A DNA stretch of 64,000 nucleotides from an uncultured Prevotellaceae bacterium (lineage in GTDB: Bacteria; Bacteroidota; Bacteroidia; Bacteroidales; Bacteroidaceae). The notes below the pieces were generated by a model. It did no database searches. It had not been told where the DNA came from and saw only the letters and a list, made by a program, of their open reading frames with translations. The DNA lies in assembly GCA_902762565.1 (NCBI GenBank), contig CACWOS010000004.1, positions 1 to 64,000 on the forward strand. The letters run 5' to 3'. A program made the translations under genes and the position numbers. Position 1 is the stretch's first letter; each line of letters begins with the position of its first letter. Below, piece by piece: positions 26,586 through 34,289 of the stretch.

Positions 26586-27623
26586 TCATTCCTGCAAATT
26601 ATTTGCACCTTTTCTTTCCAAAAACATACGAATAGCCTCCACCAACGCATCATTTTCTTCTGGCAGTTGCGTTGACACACGGAAGAAGTGACTAGACAGC
26701 CCATAGAAATTAGAGCAGTCACGAATCAGTATACCATGCTCATGAATCAGATAGTCTTTCAATTTGGCTGCTGTAGTTTGTGATATCTCACATAGCATAT
26801 AGTTGGTTTTGGTCTCAAAGACACGAATACCGATTCCTCGAAGTGACTGGCGCAAACGCTCTGTCTCTTCCAAATAGGCATCCAGATCTGTCACAGCTGG
26901 CGTACCATGCTCTATCAGGAATCGACCAGCCTCTATTGCCAGTGCATTGACAGACCAAGGTTGTTGCAAGCCTCGCAGCAGATTTATCAAACTGGGGTCT
27001 GCCGTAATATACCCCAAGCGCAAACCAGGAATGCTATACGTATTGCTGAGCGAGTGGATGATAAAGAGGTTGGGCAGTCCCTTCATTTCACGAGCAACCA
27101 ACAGTGGCTCACGGGTGCAACAGTCGTATGATTGATCGATGACAAAGGTATAGCGTGGCGAACGACGGACAATATAGTCTACAAAGCCTTTCATCAATAC
27201 ATTGCCAGAAGGGTTATTAGGATTACATATCCAATAAACACGGTCAGCAGGCAATGATGTCAACTCTTCCGTATTCTCGTAAGAGATGATATGGTCAAAC
27301 ATCCTACACGCTTCAGCATATTCACAGCATGTAGGTTGAGGAATGATGGACGCACTATGATGGAATAGGTGAGCTATCAAGTAGATGGCTTCGGAAGCGC
27401 CATTAGTTACCATAACGCCTTCTGGTGATATGCCCTCTTTACGAGCTATCAGTGTCTCCAGCTGACGAGGTCGAGGCTCAGGGTAATTATTGATGAGGTC
27501 AAGGTGCTCTGTCAGATGTGCCTTCAGCGCTGAATGATCAACATGCTGAAAGATATTACTGCTGAAGTTCATCTTCACCAAGTCACCATAGCGATAAATG
27601 TCGTCTCCGTGTCCTTCTATCAT
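26586..27623 (-). CDS. CobD/HisC-like aminotransferase-fold protein with PLP lysine replaced
   Basis: A 345-aa fold type I PLP protein closest to threonine-phosphate decarboxylase (CobD) and histidinol-phosphate aminotransferase. Motifs: NYPEPRPRQLE, TNGASEAIYLIA, CNPNNPSGN (Asn that supports the PLP ring) and DQSY (Asp for the pyridine N), and FFRVSTQ (substrate Arg). The Schiff-base lysine should lie in the SxSKxYxIPGLRLGY motif, but the sequence is HSLSNTYSIPGLRLGY, with codon AAT giving Asn194. As written it cannot form the internal aldimine. It is 36 nt downstream of a BtuD-like ATPase gene, which suggests a cobalamin context. Confidence 0.85.
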   Translation of the reverse strand: MIEGHGDDIYRYGDLVKMNFSSNIFQHVDHSALKAHLTEHLDLINNYPEPRPRQLETLIARKEGISPEGVMVTNGASEAIYLIAHLFHHSASIIPQPTCCEYAEACRMFDHIISYENTEELTSLPADRVYWICNPNNPSGNVLMKGFVDYIVRRSPRYTFVIDQSYDCCTREPLLVAREMKGLPNLFIIHSLSNTYSIPGLRLGYITADPSLINLLRGLQQPWSVNALAIEAGRFLIEHGTPAVTDLDAYLEETERLRQSLRGIGIRVFETKTNYMLCEISQTTAAKLKDYLIHEHGILIRDCSNFYGLSSHFFRVSTQLPEENDALVEAIRMFLERKGANNLQE

Positions 27624-27659
27624 TTCCTTTTGGGTTTTTAGTTCTTAGGTAACTTTATT

Positions 27660-28475
27660 CTATGTTATATCGAACTTTTTGATGCGTATTGTCAGACTAT
27701 CACGCTCAAAGACAATACCGTCACGCTCTATGAAGCGACTCAGCGTCCCATCGTCAGCCAACTGGCGTGGCGTACCTACGCTCAGCTGATTAGGCTCCAT
27801 CAGCCATAGACGGTCAGCCAACTGCAAAGCTAACTCCACGTCGTGCGTAGAAAGAAATATGGTCTTTTGCTGCTCATGGGCCAAACGACGCAACAACTGC
27901 ATCATCTCTACCTTGCTGGGATAGTCGAGGAAAGCCGTTGGTTCATCTAAATATATAATCGGTGTCTGCTGAGCCAAAGTCTTGGCTATCATCACCTTCT
28001 GGCGTTCGCCATCGCTCAGCGTATGGATCATACGACCTCGCAGCGACTCGATTCCTACCATACCAATAGCTTCTGCCGCTATCTGGCGATCATCAGCTGT
28101 CAACGTTCCCCAAAAGCCTGTATACGGCGAACGCCCCATACCCACCAAGTCCTCTATGGTCATATTCCTGACATCAGGCTTTTCAGTGAGTACAATGCCT
28201 ATCAGACGACTCAATTCCTTGTCGGTAAATGAAGTGAGGGACCGTAATTCGTAATTCGTAATTCGTAATTCGTAATTAATCATCACGTCGCCACCCAATG
28301 CAGGCTGGAAGGCAGAGAGCGTGCGCAGAAGTGTTGACTTGCCCACACCGTTACATCCCAGCAGACACGTCAATTCACCGCTATTGATAGCGGCATTAAG
28401 TCCCTGAGCTACCACCTTTTCGTTGCCTTTTTGCGTGTAGCCTATGCTTAGGTCCTTTAGTACTACAGTATTCAT
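27660..28475 (-). CDS. ABC transporter ATP-binding protein, BtuD/FecE type
   Basis: A 271-aa ATPase of the cobalamin/iron-siderophore import class. Walker A GCNGVGKSTLL (near residue 39), signature LSDGERQKVMIAKTL (the usual LSGGE has Asp), Walker B PIIYLDEPTAFLD, and H-loop STHDVE. Between Walker A and the Q-loop region, five perfect 7-bp repeats encode the in-frame stretch INYELRITNYELR, not part of the family fold. Permease and binding-protein genes (btuC, btuF) are not in the window; they would be upstream or elsewhere. The neighbour CobD-like gene supports cobalamin uptake, an inference. Confidence 0.85.
   Translation of the reverse strand: MNTVVLKDLSIGYTQKGNEKVVAQGLNAAINSGELTCLLGCNGVGKSTLLRTLSAFQPALGGDVMINYELRITNYELRSLTSFTDKELSRLIGIVLTEKPDVRNMTIEDLVGMGRSPYTGFWGTLTADDRQIAAEAIGMVGIESLRGRMIHTLSDGERQKVMIAKTLAQQTPIIYLDEPTAFLDYPSKVEMMQLLRRLAHEQQKTIFLSTHDVELALQLADRLWLMEPNQLSVGTPRQLADDGTLSRFIERDGIVFERDSLTIRIKKFDIT
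28243..28277. repeat. Heptamer tract CGTAATT x5 inside ABC ATPase gene
   Basis: Five perfect CGTAATT copies (35 bp) within coding sequence. Change by one unit would shift the reading frame. Confidence 0.95.
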
Positions 28476-28485
28476 AGTCCGCCTG

Positions 28486-28493
28486 CAAAATTA
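28486..28493 (-). promoter_or_regulatory. -7 element of ABC ATPase promoter
   Basis: The minus strand reads TAATTTTG, 10 nt before the ATG. No cobalamin riboswitch-like structure is evident in the short leader. Confidence 0.55.
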
Positions 28494-28644
28494 CGAACTA
28501 TTTCCGTAACTTCCAAATTTTGGAGCAGCAAAAGCAAAGATAATCAGATTTTCTCTGCTGAGTCGTGACAAAATTCGATATAATCAAATCTTTGAGCGAT
28601 TATTTTATTCCGAAAATTCATTATGTAGTGTACCGAATAAATCC

Positions 28645-28735
28645 TAGATTTATCGCTGATAAGTCTAGGACTTGTGGCCCGCAAATCAAGGATTTGTCAG
28701 CAACATAGCAACGCTTCTTGCGCAAGAAGCACCAA
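28645..28735. repeat. Cluster of REP-like palindromes
   Basis: Three inverted repeats in under 100 bp: TCCTAGATTTATC-GCT-GATAAGTCTAGGA (13-bp stem, one mismatch), CAAATC-AAG-GATTTG and the palindrome CTTCTTGCGCAAGAAG. The rest of 28497-28743 holds no gene that I can see. Confidence 0.6.
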
Positions 28736-28743
28736 GTACTCTC

Positions 28744-28896
28744 TCATAATAGTTGAGTAGCAGGGATGCGCTCTATAGTCTTGCCATCAGCTGAAACAAT
28801 AACGTCCTCACCACGAAGTGCCTTTTCTTCAAGCATCCGCTTCCCAGCCAACTCTATACCAGCCTTCAATTTTTCAGAGAATTCTTTATTTGACAT
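28744..28896 (-). CDS. 50-aa protein coupled to zeta-like kinase (putative antitoxin or partner)
   Basis: A short gene starting at an ATG that overlaps the end of the zeta-like kinase gene by 11 nt. The product (MSNKEFSEKLKAGIELAG..., ending ERIPATQLL) is a charged helix followed by a beta-hairpin-like part (RGEDVIVSADGKTIERIPA). No known domain is recognised. The overlap and orientation suggest co-translation with the kinase. In classical zeta systems the antitoxin (epsilon) is encoded upstream and is larger, so the antitoxin role is only an inference from pairing. Confidence 0.6.
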   Translation of the reverse strand: MSNKEFSEKLKAGIELAGKRMLEEKALRGEDVIVSADGKTIERIPATQLL

Positions 28897-29461
28897 ATTG
28901 CCCTATTGTTTTAAATTTTGATTCAATAATGATGGTGGTTTTATCATTCTTCTCTCCTGTAGCAACCTGAACGGCAGGATATTCACTGTTATCGTATATT
29001 GTCCAATAATCCACTTCGTTCATAAATAGGCGAAATAGATTACTAATACCAGCAACATATCTTCGTCTGACGATGGGTTCTGGTATGTTATGCCCACCTT
29101 TAGACACTCTCTCGGCAATTCGAAGTAACGCCAATTCTGGAGAGTTCAGCCAGAAGAAAAGAAGCCTGACGGTATAGCCTTTCGCCTGTGCTCTACGAAC
29201 AAGATTAATATAAGACTTAGTAGCAAGGGTGGTCTCTATTGAGAATGTCTCTTCCCTCTCTAATAGGTCTTCAATACGCTGCAACATCAATCTACCAGCC
29301 TCAATTGCTACACTTTCCGGATTAAATGGTGAAAGACCACGAGCAATCTCATCAGCATTCACGAACTCCTTACAATCAAGAATCTCGGGAAGTACTGTGT
29401 ATGATGCAGTCGTCTTGCCTGCTCCATTACAGCCGCTGATAATATACAGGTTCTTTTTCAT
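28886..29461 (-). CDS. Zeta-toxin-like P-loop kinase
   Basis: A 191-aa P-loop protein of the zeta toxin family. Walker A is SGCNGAGKTTAS (near residues 9-20); FVNADEIARGLSPFNPESVAIEAG (about 36-59) carries the Asp-Glu of the substrate pocket; SIETTLATKSY and the Arg-rich lid RVSKGGHNIPEPIVRRRY follow. Zeta toxins phosphorylate UDP-N-acetylglucosamine and block wall synthesis; chromosomal relatives may have other kinase roles. Start at MKKNLYIISG: 24 codons further upstream cover the promoter. It is paired with the 50-aa gene downstream. Confidence 0.85.
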   Translation of the reverse strand: MKKNLYIISGCNGAGKTTASYTVLPEILDCKEFVNADEIARGLSPFNPESVAIEAGRLMLQRIEDLLEREETFSIETTLATKSYINLVRRAQAKGYTVRLLFFWLNSPELALLRIAERVSKGGHNIPEPIVRRRYVAGISNLFRLFMNEVDYWTIYDNSEYPAVQVATGEKNDKTTIIIESKFKTIGQYVK

Positions 29462-29470
29462 TTCTGCCTG

Positions 29471-29478
29471 CAAAGATA
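29471..29478 (-). promoter_or_regulatory. -7 element of zeta-like kinase promoter
   Basis: The minus strand reads TATCTTTG, 9 nt before the chosen ATG. Confidence 0.6.
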
Positions 29479-29586
29479 GTGCAAACCGAGCGAAATACAC
29501 GATTTCAATTGTTAATCTAATTAAAATCTTCAAAATAGTGATGTATTTTCATTTGAGTCGTTTCCATGCACAAGCATGAATCAAAT

Positions 29587-29617
29587 AGGAGGGTGTGTCA
29601 AAAAGGCACATCCTCCT
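29587..29617. repeat. 13-bp hairpin with A5 loop
   Basis: AGGAGGGTGTGTC-AAAAA-GGCACATCCTCCT pairs along 13 positions with two G-T pairs in the plus-strand RNA. It could be a terminator or the end of an old insertion sequence; no transposase is present. Confidence 0.55.
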
Positions 29618-30174
29618 AGCTAATTTCGACAACGCCAAACCTATTAAGAAAAGAATGACTTAATCATTTTTAGGGTTCAACATGATTTTCATTTATCGTA
29701 GGCAAAGATACAGAGTTTTTCTGAGATTTCCAACTATTCCCACAACTTTTTTACTTCGATGGTTTATTATTCCGAAACGAGAAAATTGAGATACGCTTCC
29801 GATGACTCATTCAGAGTTGTTGAGTAACTAGGCTTCTCGCTAAACTATAGGACACATTTGTCAAAGGGGTTCAGCAGCGTTGTCCAATACTATCGGAGTA
29901 ATCGAAAATACTCCAAGAGTATTCAGAATTTCTTTCGGAGAAAGACAAGGGTTTAAGGGTTATACATTCGTGATATTTACCAGCTCCACCCAAAAAGTGC
30001 TTAATGTCCACTTTCCTACTTTCCTACTTTCTGCACTTATGACGAGCACGGCGCTCGCAGGTCACGAGCACGGAGCGGAAAGGCCTTCCGCACGGAGCGG
30101 ACGAGGCGCGAGGCCGTCCCCCCAGCGGGGTACTCCCGTGTCCGAAAAGGTATTATTTTCGATAAAAAACAGGG
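29618..30174. other. Gene-poor stretch with a GC-rich palindromic block
   Basis: About 560 bp without a convincing gene. The first two thirds is AT-rich. A sharply GC-rich block at about 30040-30145 contains GAGC-ACGGC-GCTC, GCGGAA-AGGCC-TTCCGC and a CCCC-AGC-GGGG hairpin, and the phrase AGCGGACGAGGCG, which recurs near 54068. It ends just before the helicase stop, so it may also serve as the helicase transcript end. Confidence 0.5.
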
Positions 30175-33100
30175 TTATTGCATGGTAAGGCAAGAATAAC
30201 GCTGGATAAGTTGAGCGAAGATGGGGTTCTGGTTGAGTACGGAGGTACAGCCCGTCATGAGCAATTGCTTGCGGGCACGGGTCATAGCGACGTTGAGCTT
30301 ACGGTCGATAGTTTTTCCGTCCTCATCGAAGCAGTTGGCACAAAGGAAGTCGAGCTGATAAGGATGGCGGATGGTAAACGAATAGATGATGACGTCGCGC
30401 TGAGAGCCCTGATAGCGTTCGACGGTATCGATGCTGATATCGAGCAACTGGGGGATTCCTAGTTGAGCTATCTCGCGACGAATCATGGCTATCTGGTTGC
30501 GATAGGGCACGATGACGCCAACGGTCTTTGTCGCATCGAAACGCTCTCCGTATTGGCGATAGATACGACGCAGAAGATCAGCAACAAGGCTGGCCTCAAC
30601 AGGGTTGACCTTGTCAGAACCCACCTCCGACCCCTCTCGAACAGGAGAGGAGGCTAATAAGCCGCTGGGGAAGAAGAGGACGCGATGCTGTTTTAGAAGG
30701 TCGTCGAGAGCGTCTTCTGAAGGCTGATGATATGGGAGTTCTGTTTCTTCCTGGTGAGGCAGGGGGACTGGCTGCAATTGTTCGCGAGCATAGAAGAATT
30801 CGTTGGAGAAGGCAGCTATATCAGGATGCATACGACCCTGACGACGCAAGATGGCTGTAAACGCCTCACGACCAGCCTCGCGCTCTTGATGCAACAGGCG
30901 TTCGAAGAGCGACAAACGACAAGCGTGTAGTGTCGGCTCGTCGTCAGGCTGTACGACAACCGCAGGCAATTGTTTGTGGTCACCTATCAAGATGAAGCGC
31001 TCGATGCTGTCAGAAGATAACAATCCGATGATGTTGGGCTCTAAGATTTGCGAAGCCTCATCGACGATGCAGAGCGAGAAATGTTTTATCTCCAATAGGA
31101 AAGAGCGCGACTGCAACATAGACGTTGTGCTGACAATGACACGTGCCTGCTGCAATTGCTGGCGGATATCATCTAAACGTGGTTTCTCTTCCAATACACG
31201 ATCGAGTAAACGATGGGCAAAACGAGGGTCGCACGAGGCTTCGTAACCTATTCGCAGATAGTCAATGCCAGCATCTTCCAGCATACTGCATATCTCGTCG
31301 ACAGCACGATTGGTGTAAGCGGTGAGGAGGAGTGACGAGTGAGAAGTGAGAAGTGATGAGTGAAGTTCCTCTTCGACCAAGAAGCGAAGAGCCATCGAGG
31401 TTTTGCCTGTTCCTGGAGGACCTTGTAGCAGGAAGTAGTCCTGAGCCTGACGGGCCTTGAGCAACATCTCGTCATAGTGAGGACTGTAGCTTCGCGACAG
31501 GGTTATGGATGTGTCACGACGAGGGGGACGCTGTCCTAACAGCAGTTGACGCTTATCCTGAGACGCACCACAGAACGAGAGGACGCTGCGCAAGGCTGAG
31601 GTTGTCGTGACATCAGAAGAAGCATGCTCAACGGCATAGGTGCCCTCGCTGAAAACATGCTTGTTTTGTTGTCGCTCATTCAGTCGGATGGTAATCTGGC
31701 TATCTGTCAGCTGCTCTATAATACCTTTATATAATATACTACGGCACACATCAGGAACGTCATCACAACGATAGACATACACCATATCGCCACGACGGAA
31801 GTTGGGCAATACTGTTGTCGTATCAATGCTGAGCGTAACATGCTCAACGTCTCGTTCAACAATAGGCCCCATCAGGATGCAGCCCGTCTCTTGTTTCTCA
31901 GCCAATGGCATATTCCAGAGGTCTGCCTGTGCCCCACTCTGCCCTTCTTGCACACCCGTCTTTAGAGCCAACTGCTCGCGATAGACGAAGGTGAGCATGC
32001 ATTCCACGTAATTACGCTCTGCGTCTGACAGATGATGCAGAGGAGCCACCACGTGTTCCTTTTCGTCGCGTATATACTTGTTGAAGAACTCGGCCTTTTT
32101 TTGATCTTCTAACAGAATGCCTGCATGAAGTTGGGGAAGAACCGTCGCAAAACCCTCGCGAGCCATCCGTATTTCCTGGGCAACGATGAGATTACGGATA
32201 TGAATAGCCTCACGAAACAGTTGCTGATAGTAATTGACCACCAGCAATCCTTGACGAGCAGCATATTTGGAATAAAGCAGGCGAATATCCACCCTATCAG
32301 CTGACAACTGGAAATTGTAGCGCAACACGCCATAATAGAGCAACAGCTGTACATAATGGTCTTCCTTATAAGGATAAGGACTAACGGGTGGCAAGTGATT
32401 AGCCAGACGCTCGATATTCCAATTCTTACCTGACTTCTGCTCTACCAACAGACGCATATCGTCAGTCATCAAGTCGACACGTCCCTGCAAACCTAAGCGT
32501 TCACATACGAACGAAGGTTCTATTAATGCCCGATCTCGTTGATAGTCATCAAACAAGACATCTACTGCTTCACGAATATTCGTCACTTGTTGTTGGGCAT
32601 CGGCCTTGAAACGAGTGGCATCGAATCCGCTACAAGTACAAAATTGAAGGGCCTGTTCGCTGAACGACCTGCACAACGTCTCAGTAAAGGGCGTCGTAGG
32701 ACTATTGATGAGGTCGTCGAGTGCCGAGCCAGCAAAGTTACCCAAAAGAATCTGTTGTGAGTTGACTCGTGCCTTCAGACGATTGAACAAATAGCTCATG
32801 GGATGGTGGCCATAGTCCTGAAAACAGGCCGCTATCGATGAGATATCCACTAAAAAGTCAGGCTCAATAACTATCAGACCTGCCGTTATCGTCGTGCCTT
32901 CACGATGGCAGTCCAGCAGATTGAGTTGCATGCCCTCAGTCAGGATATCATGTAACGATGTGTCCTCAACGCAAATAGGGCCATCAGATGTAGAGGCATA
33001 GATATAGTGCTCGTCCCAACTGTCGACGATACACCTCACATAACGCAGATTAACCTGTGCCTGATGTTCCTGCTGGCAGCCTGTTGCTGGCAGACGCGTC

Positions 33101-33453
33101 AACAACTTGTGTGGAATGTCTTCATGAAAGATGGCTGAAATAAAAAGCGCGAGAGCTCGCACGTCGTAGAGCCAGGACGATTGGTACTCACCATCGTCTT
33201 CCTGTGTTATCTGCTCCTTGCCATTAGAATGACGACGCATCTGCTGGATCGCAATACGGTCACGCATTGCTATACCATGATGCTTACACAGATAATCAAC
33301 TTGTGCAAAGACGTTGCCAAACCCTTGACGACTGCCACGTAGTGCCTCAGCACAGGCTAGCACCAACGTCTCATGAAGATAGCGCAACGAAGCTCCCGAT
33401 GGCGCTACATCGGCCAATTCGACACAGCGTTCAAAGAGCTCCGAAACTTGCAT
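30175..33453 (-). CDS. Dna2-like protein: RecB-type nuclease fused to SF1 helicase
   Basis: A 1092-aa protein. Residues about 280-440 carry a PD-(D/E)xK nuclease of the RecB/Cas4 kind (GLQGRVDLM then LLVEQKSGKN). The C-terminal half is a UPF1/DNA2-like SF1B helicase: Walker A LQGPPGTGKTS, Ia TAYTNRAVDEI, II CIVDEASQI, III GDHKQLPAV, IV VPYRNQ, V ERYQGSQRDVI, VI NVAMTRARKQL. Such proteins process DNA ends or flaps. Two segments look inserted: a heptamer-coded stretch after Walker A (HSSLLTSHSSLLL) and a palindrome-coded stretch near 30631-30650. The start overlaps the stop of the DUF3108 gene as TAATG. Confidence 0.9.
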   Translation of the reverse strand: MQVSELFERCVELADVAPSGASLRYLHETLVLACAEALRGSRQGFGNVFAQVDYLCKHHGIAMRDRIAIQQMRRHSNGKEQITQEDDGEYQSSWLYDVRALALFISAIFHEDIPHKLLTRLPATGCQQEHQAQVNLRYVRCIVDSWDEHYIYASTSDGPICVEDTSLHDILTEGMQLNLLDCHREGTTITAGLIVIEPDFLVDISSIAACFQDYGHHPMSYLFNRLKARVNSQQILLGNFAGSALDDLINSPTTPFTETLCRSFSEQALQFCTCSGFDATRFKADAQQQVTNIREAVDVLFDDYQRDRALIEPSFVCERLGLQGRVDLMTDDMRLLVEQKSGKNWNIERLANHLPPVSPYPYKEDHYVQLLLYYGVLRYNFQLSADRVDIRLLYSKYAARQGLLVVNYYQQLFREAIHIRNLIVAQEIRMAREGFATVLPQLHAGILLEDQKKAEFFNKYIRDEKEHVVAPLHHLSDAERNYVECMLTFVYREQLALKTGVQEGQSGAQADLWNMPLAEKQETGCILMGPIVERDVEHVTLSIDTTTVLPNFRRGDMVYVYRCDDVPDVCRSILYKGIIEQLTDSQITIRLNERQQNKHVFSEGTYAVEHASSDVTTTSALRSVLSFCGASQDKRQLLLGQRPPRRDTSITLSRSYSPHYDEMLLKARQAQDYFLLQGPPGTGKTSMALRFLVEEELHSSLLTSHSSLLLTAYTNRAVDEICSMLEDAGIDYLRIGYEASCDPRFAHRLLDRVLEEKPRLDDIRQQLQQARVIVSTTSMLQSRSFLLEIKHFSLCIVDEASQILEPNIIGLLSSDSIERFILIGDHKQLPAVVVQPDDEPTLHACRLSLFERLLHQEREAGREAFTAILRRQGRMHPDIAAFSNEFFYAREQLQPVPLPHQEETELPYHQPSEDALDDLLKQHRVLFFPSGLLASSPVREGSEVGSDKVNPVEASLVADLLRRIYRQYGERFDATKTVGVIVPYRNQIAMIRREIAQLGIPQLLDISIDTVERYQGSQRDVIIYSFTIRHPYQLDFLCANCFDEDGKTIDRKLNVAMTRARKQLLMTGCTSVLNQNPIFAQLIQRYSCLTMQ
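30633..30650. repeat. Palindrome inside helicase gene
   Basis: CCTCTC-GAACAG-GAGAGG inverted repeat in coding DNA, within the stretch translating SSPVREGSEVGS between helicase motifs. Confidence 0.5.
31332..31366. repeat. Heptamer tract inside helicase gene
   Basis: GTGACGA, GTGAGAA, GTGAGAA, GTGATGA, GTGAAGT in register (plus strand), coding for Leu/Ser/His-rich residues between Walker A and motif Ia. Confidence 0.8.
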
Positions 33454-34277
33454 TATTCCACTTTAGAGTCCATCGGATTGCGCAATCCCTTATAGCCTGT
33501 AAGATAACATTTGGCTGAACCAAAGCTCAGGAACAGGTCGAGGCGGACGGGCAGATGGTTTTTGTCGTCAGAGATATAGAAACGAATCAATTCGTGGTTT
33601 TGTCCGTTCTCACGCTCTATGAACGAGAACACCAGACAACGATATTTGCTGTTGTCATTCTTCATCTTCAGCGTTGTCTTGCCTGTATACTTCAGCCATG
33701 AATGACTCAAATTGCGGGCATCACTGATAGGCATAGGAATGTTTTCTCCTTCCTTCAGTGTAGAAGCGTCGAAGTTACGGGCACGAAGGAAGATGCTCAT
33801 CATGTCGTAAATACAACTCTTATACTCTGCCTCTTTCCAATGCTGCTCACCGTCATGATCAATACGGTGCATCTTCAGATGGCAATTGCTATTCGGATAG
33901 CTATACCACAGTTCGTCAACATAATAGCGGTCGCCTTCACGCGCTCCCTTACGGAAGTAAAGAGGAGCAAGTTCTGAGTTGGTATAGCAAAGCAGCGTAT
34001 CGCGCATCACAAACACATTATCGAGCTTGTCATTACCTCGGGTTATCAGACTACTACGGAAGGCTTGCTGTCCCTTATATTTTGACTGTACAGTAGACAT
34101 TGACGCCGTACCAACTTTGACCCATACAAACTTCCAGTTGAAATAGAGGTCATAACTCAAAAACTCGCCCGACTTGAAGGCAAAGTTCTCAATACCACAT
34201 TGTGCATGAAGTATTGAATATTGAACATTGAACAATGAACAATGCAAAAATGCTATGATAAATAAAAGCTTCTTCAT
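33453..34277 (-). CDS. DUF3108 family exported protein
   Basis: A 274-aa exported protein: residues 28 onward (AQCGIENFAFKSGEFLSYDLYFNWKFVWVKVGTASM) match the DUF3108 pattern of a lipocalin-like beta barrel described in Bacteroidetes envelope proteins of unknown function. The signal peptide core (HCSLFNVQYSILHAQ) is translated from a heptamer tract. The stop forms TAATG with the start of the nuclease-helicase gene. It follows the Ig-like lipoprotein by 12 nt and belongs to the GH3-to-helicase run. Confidence 0.85.
   Translation of the reverse strand: MKKLLFIIAFLHCSLFNVQYSILHAQCGIENFAFKSGEFLSYDLYFNWKFVWVKVGTASMSTVQSKYKGQQAFRSSLITRGNDKLDNVFVMRDTLLCYTNSELAPLYFRKGAREGDRYYVDELWYSYPNSNCHLKMHRIDHDGEQHWKEAEYKSCIYDMMSIFLRARNFDASTLKEGENIPMPISDARNLSHSWLKYTGKTTLKMKNDNSKYRCLVFSFIERENGQNHELIRFYISDDKNHLPVRLDLFLSFGSAKCYLTGYKGLRNPMDSKVE
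34213..34247. repeat. Heptamer tract encoding a signal-peptide core
   Basis: ATTGAAT, ATTGAAC, ATTGAAC, AATGAAC, AATGCAA on the plus strand, inside the signal sequence of the DUF3108 gene. Confidence 0.85.
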
Positions 34278-34289
34278 ATCTCTTAATAC

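Noticed and set aside
28476-28560. Cobalamin riboswitch before the ABC ATPase gene
   Set aside because: The promoter lies 10 nt before the ATG, leaving no room, and no B12-box-like sequence is seen.
29880-30188. 102-codon frame on the plus strand
   Set aside because: It runs through the GC-rich palindromic block, has no ribosome-binding or promoter support and no recognisable domain.
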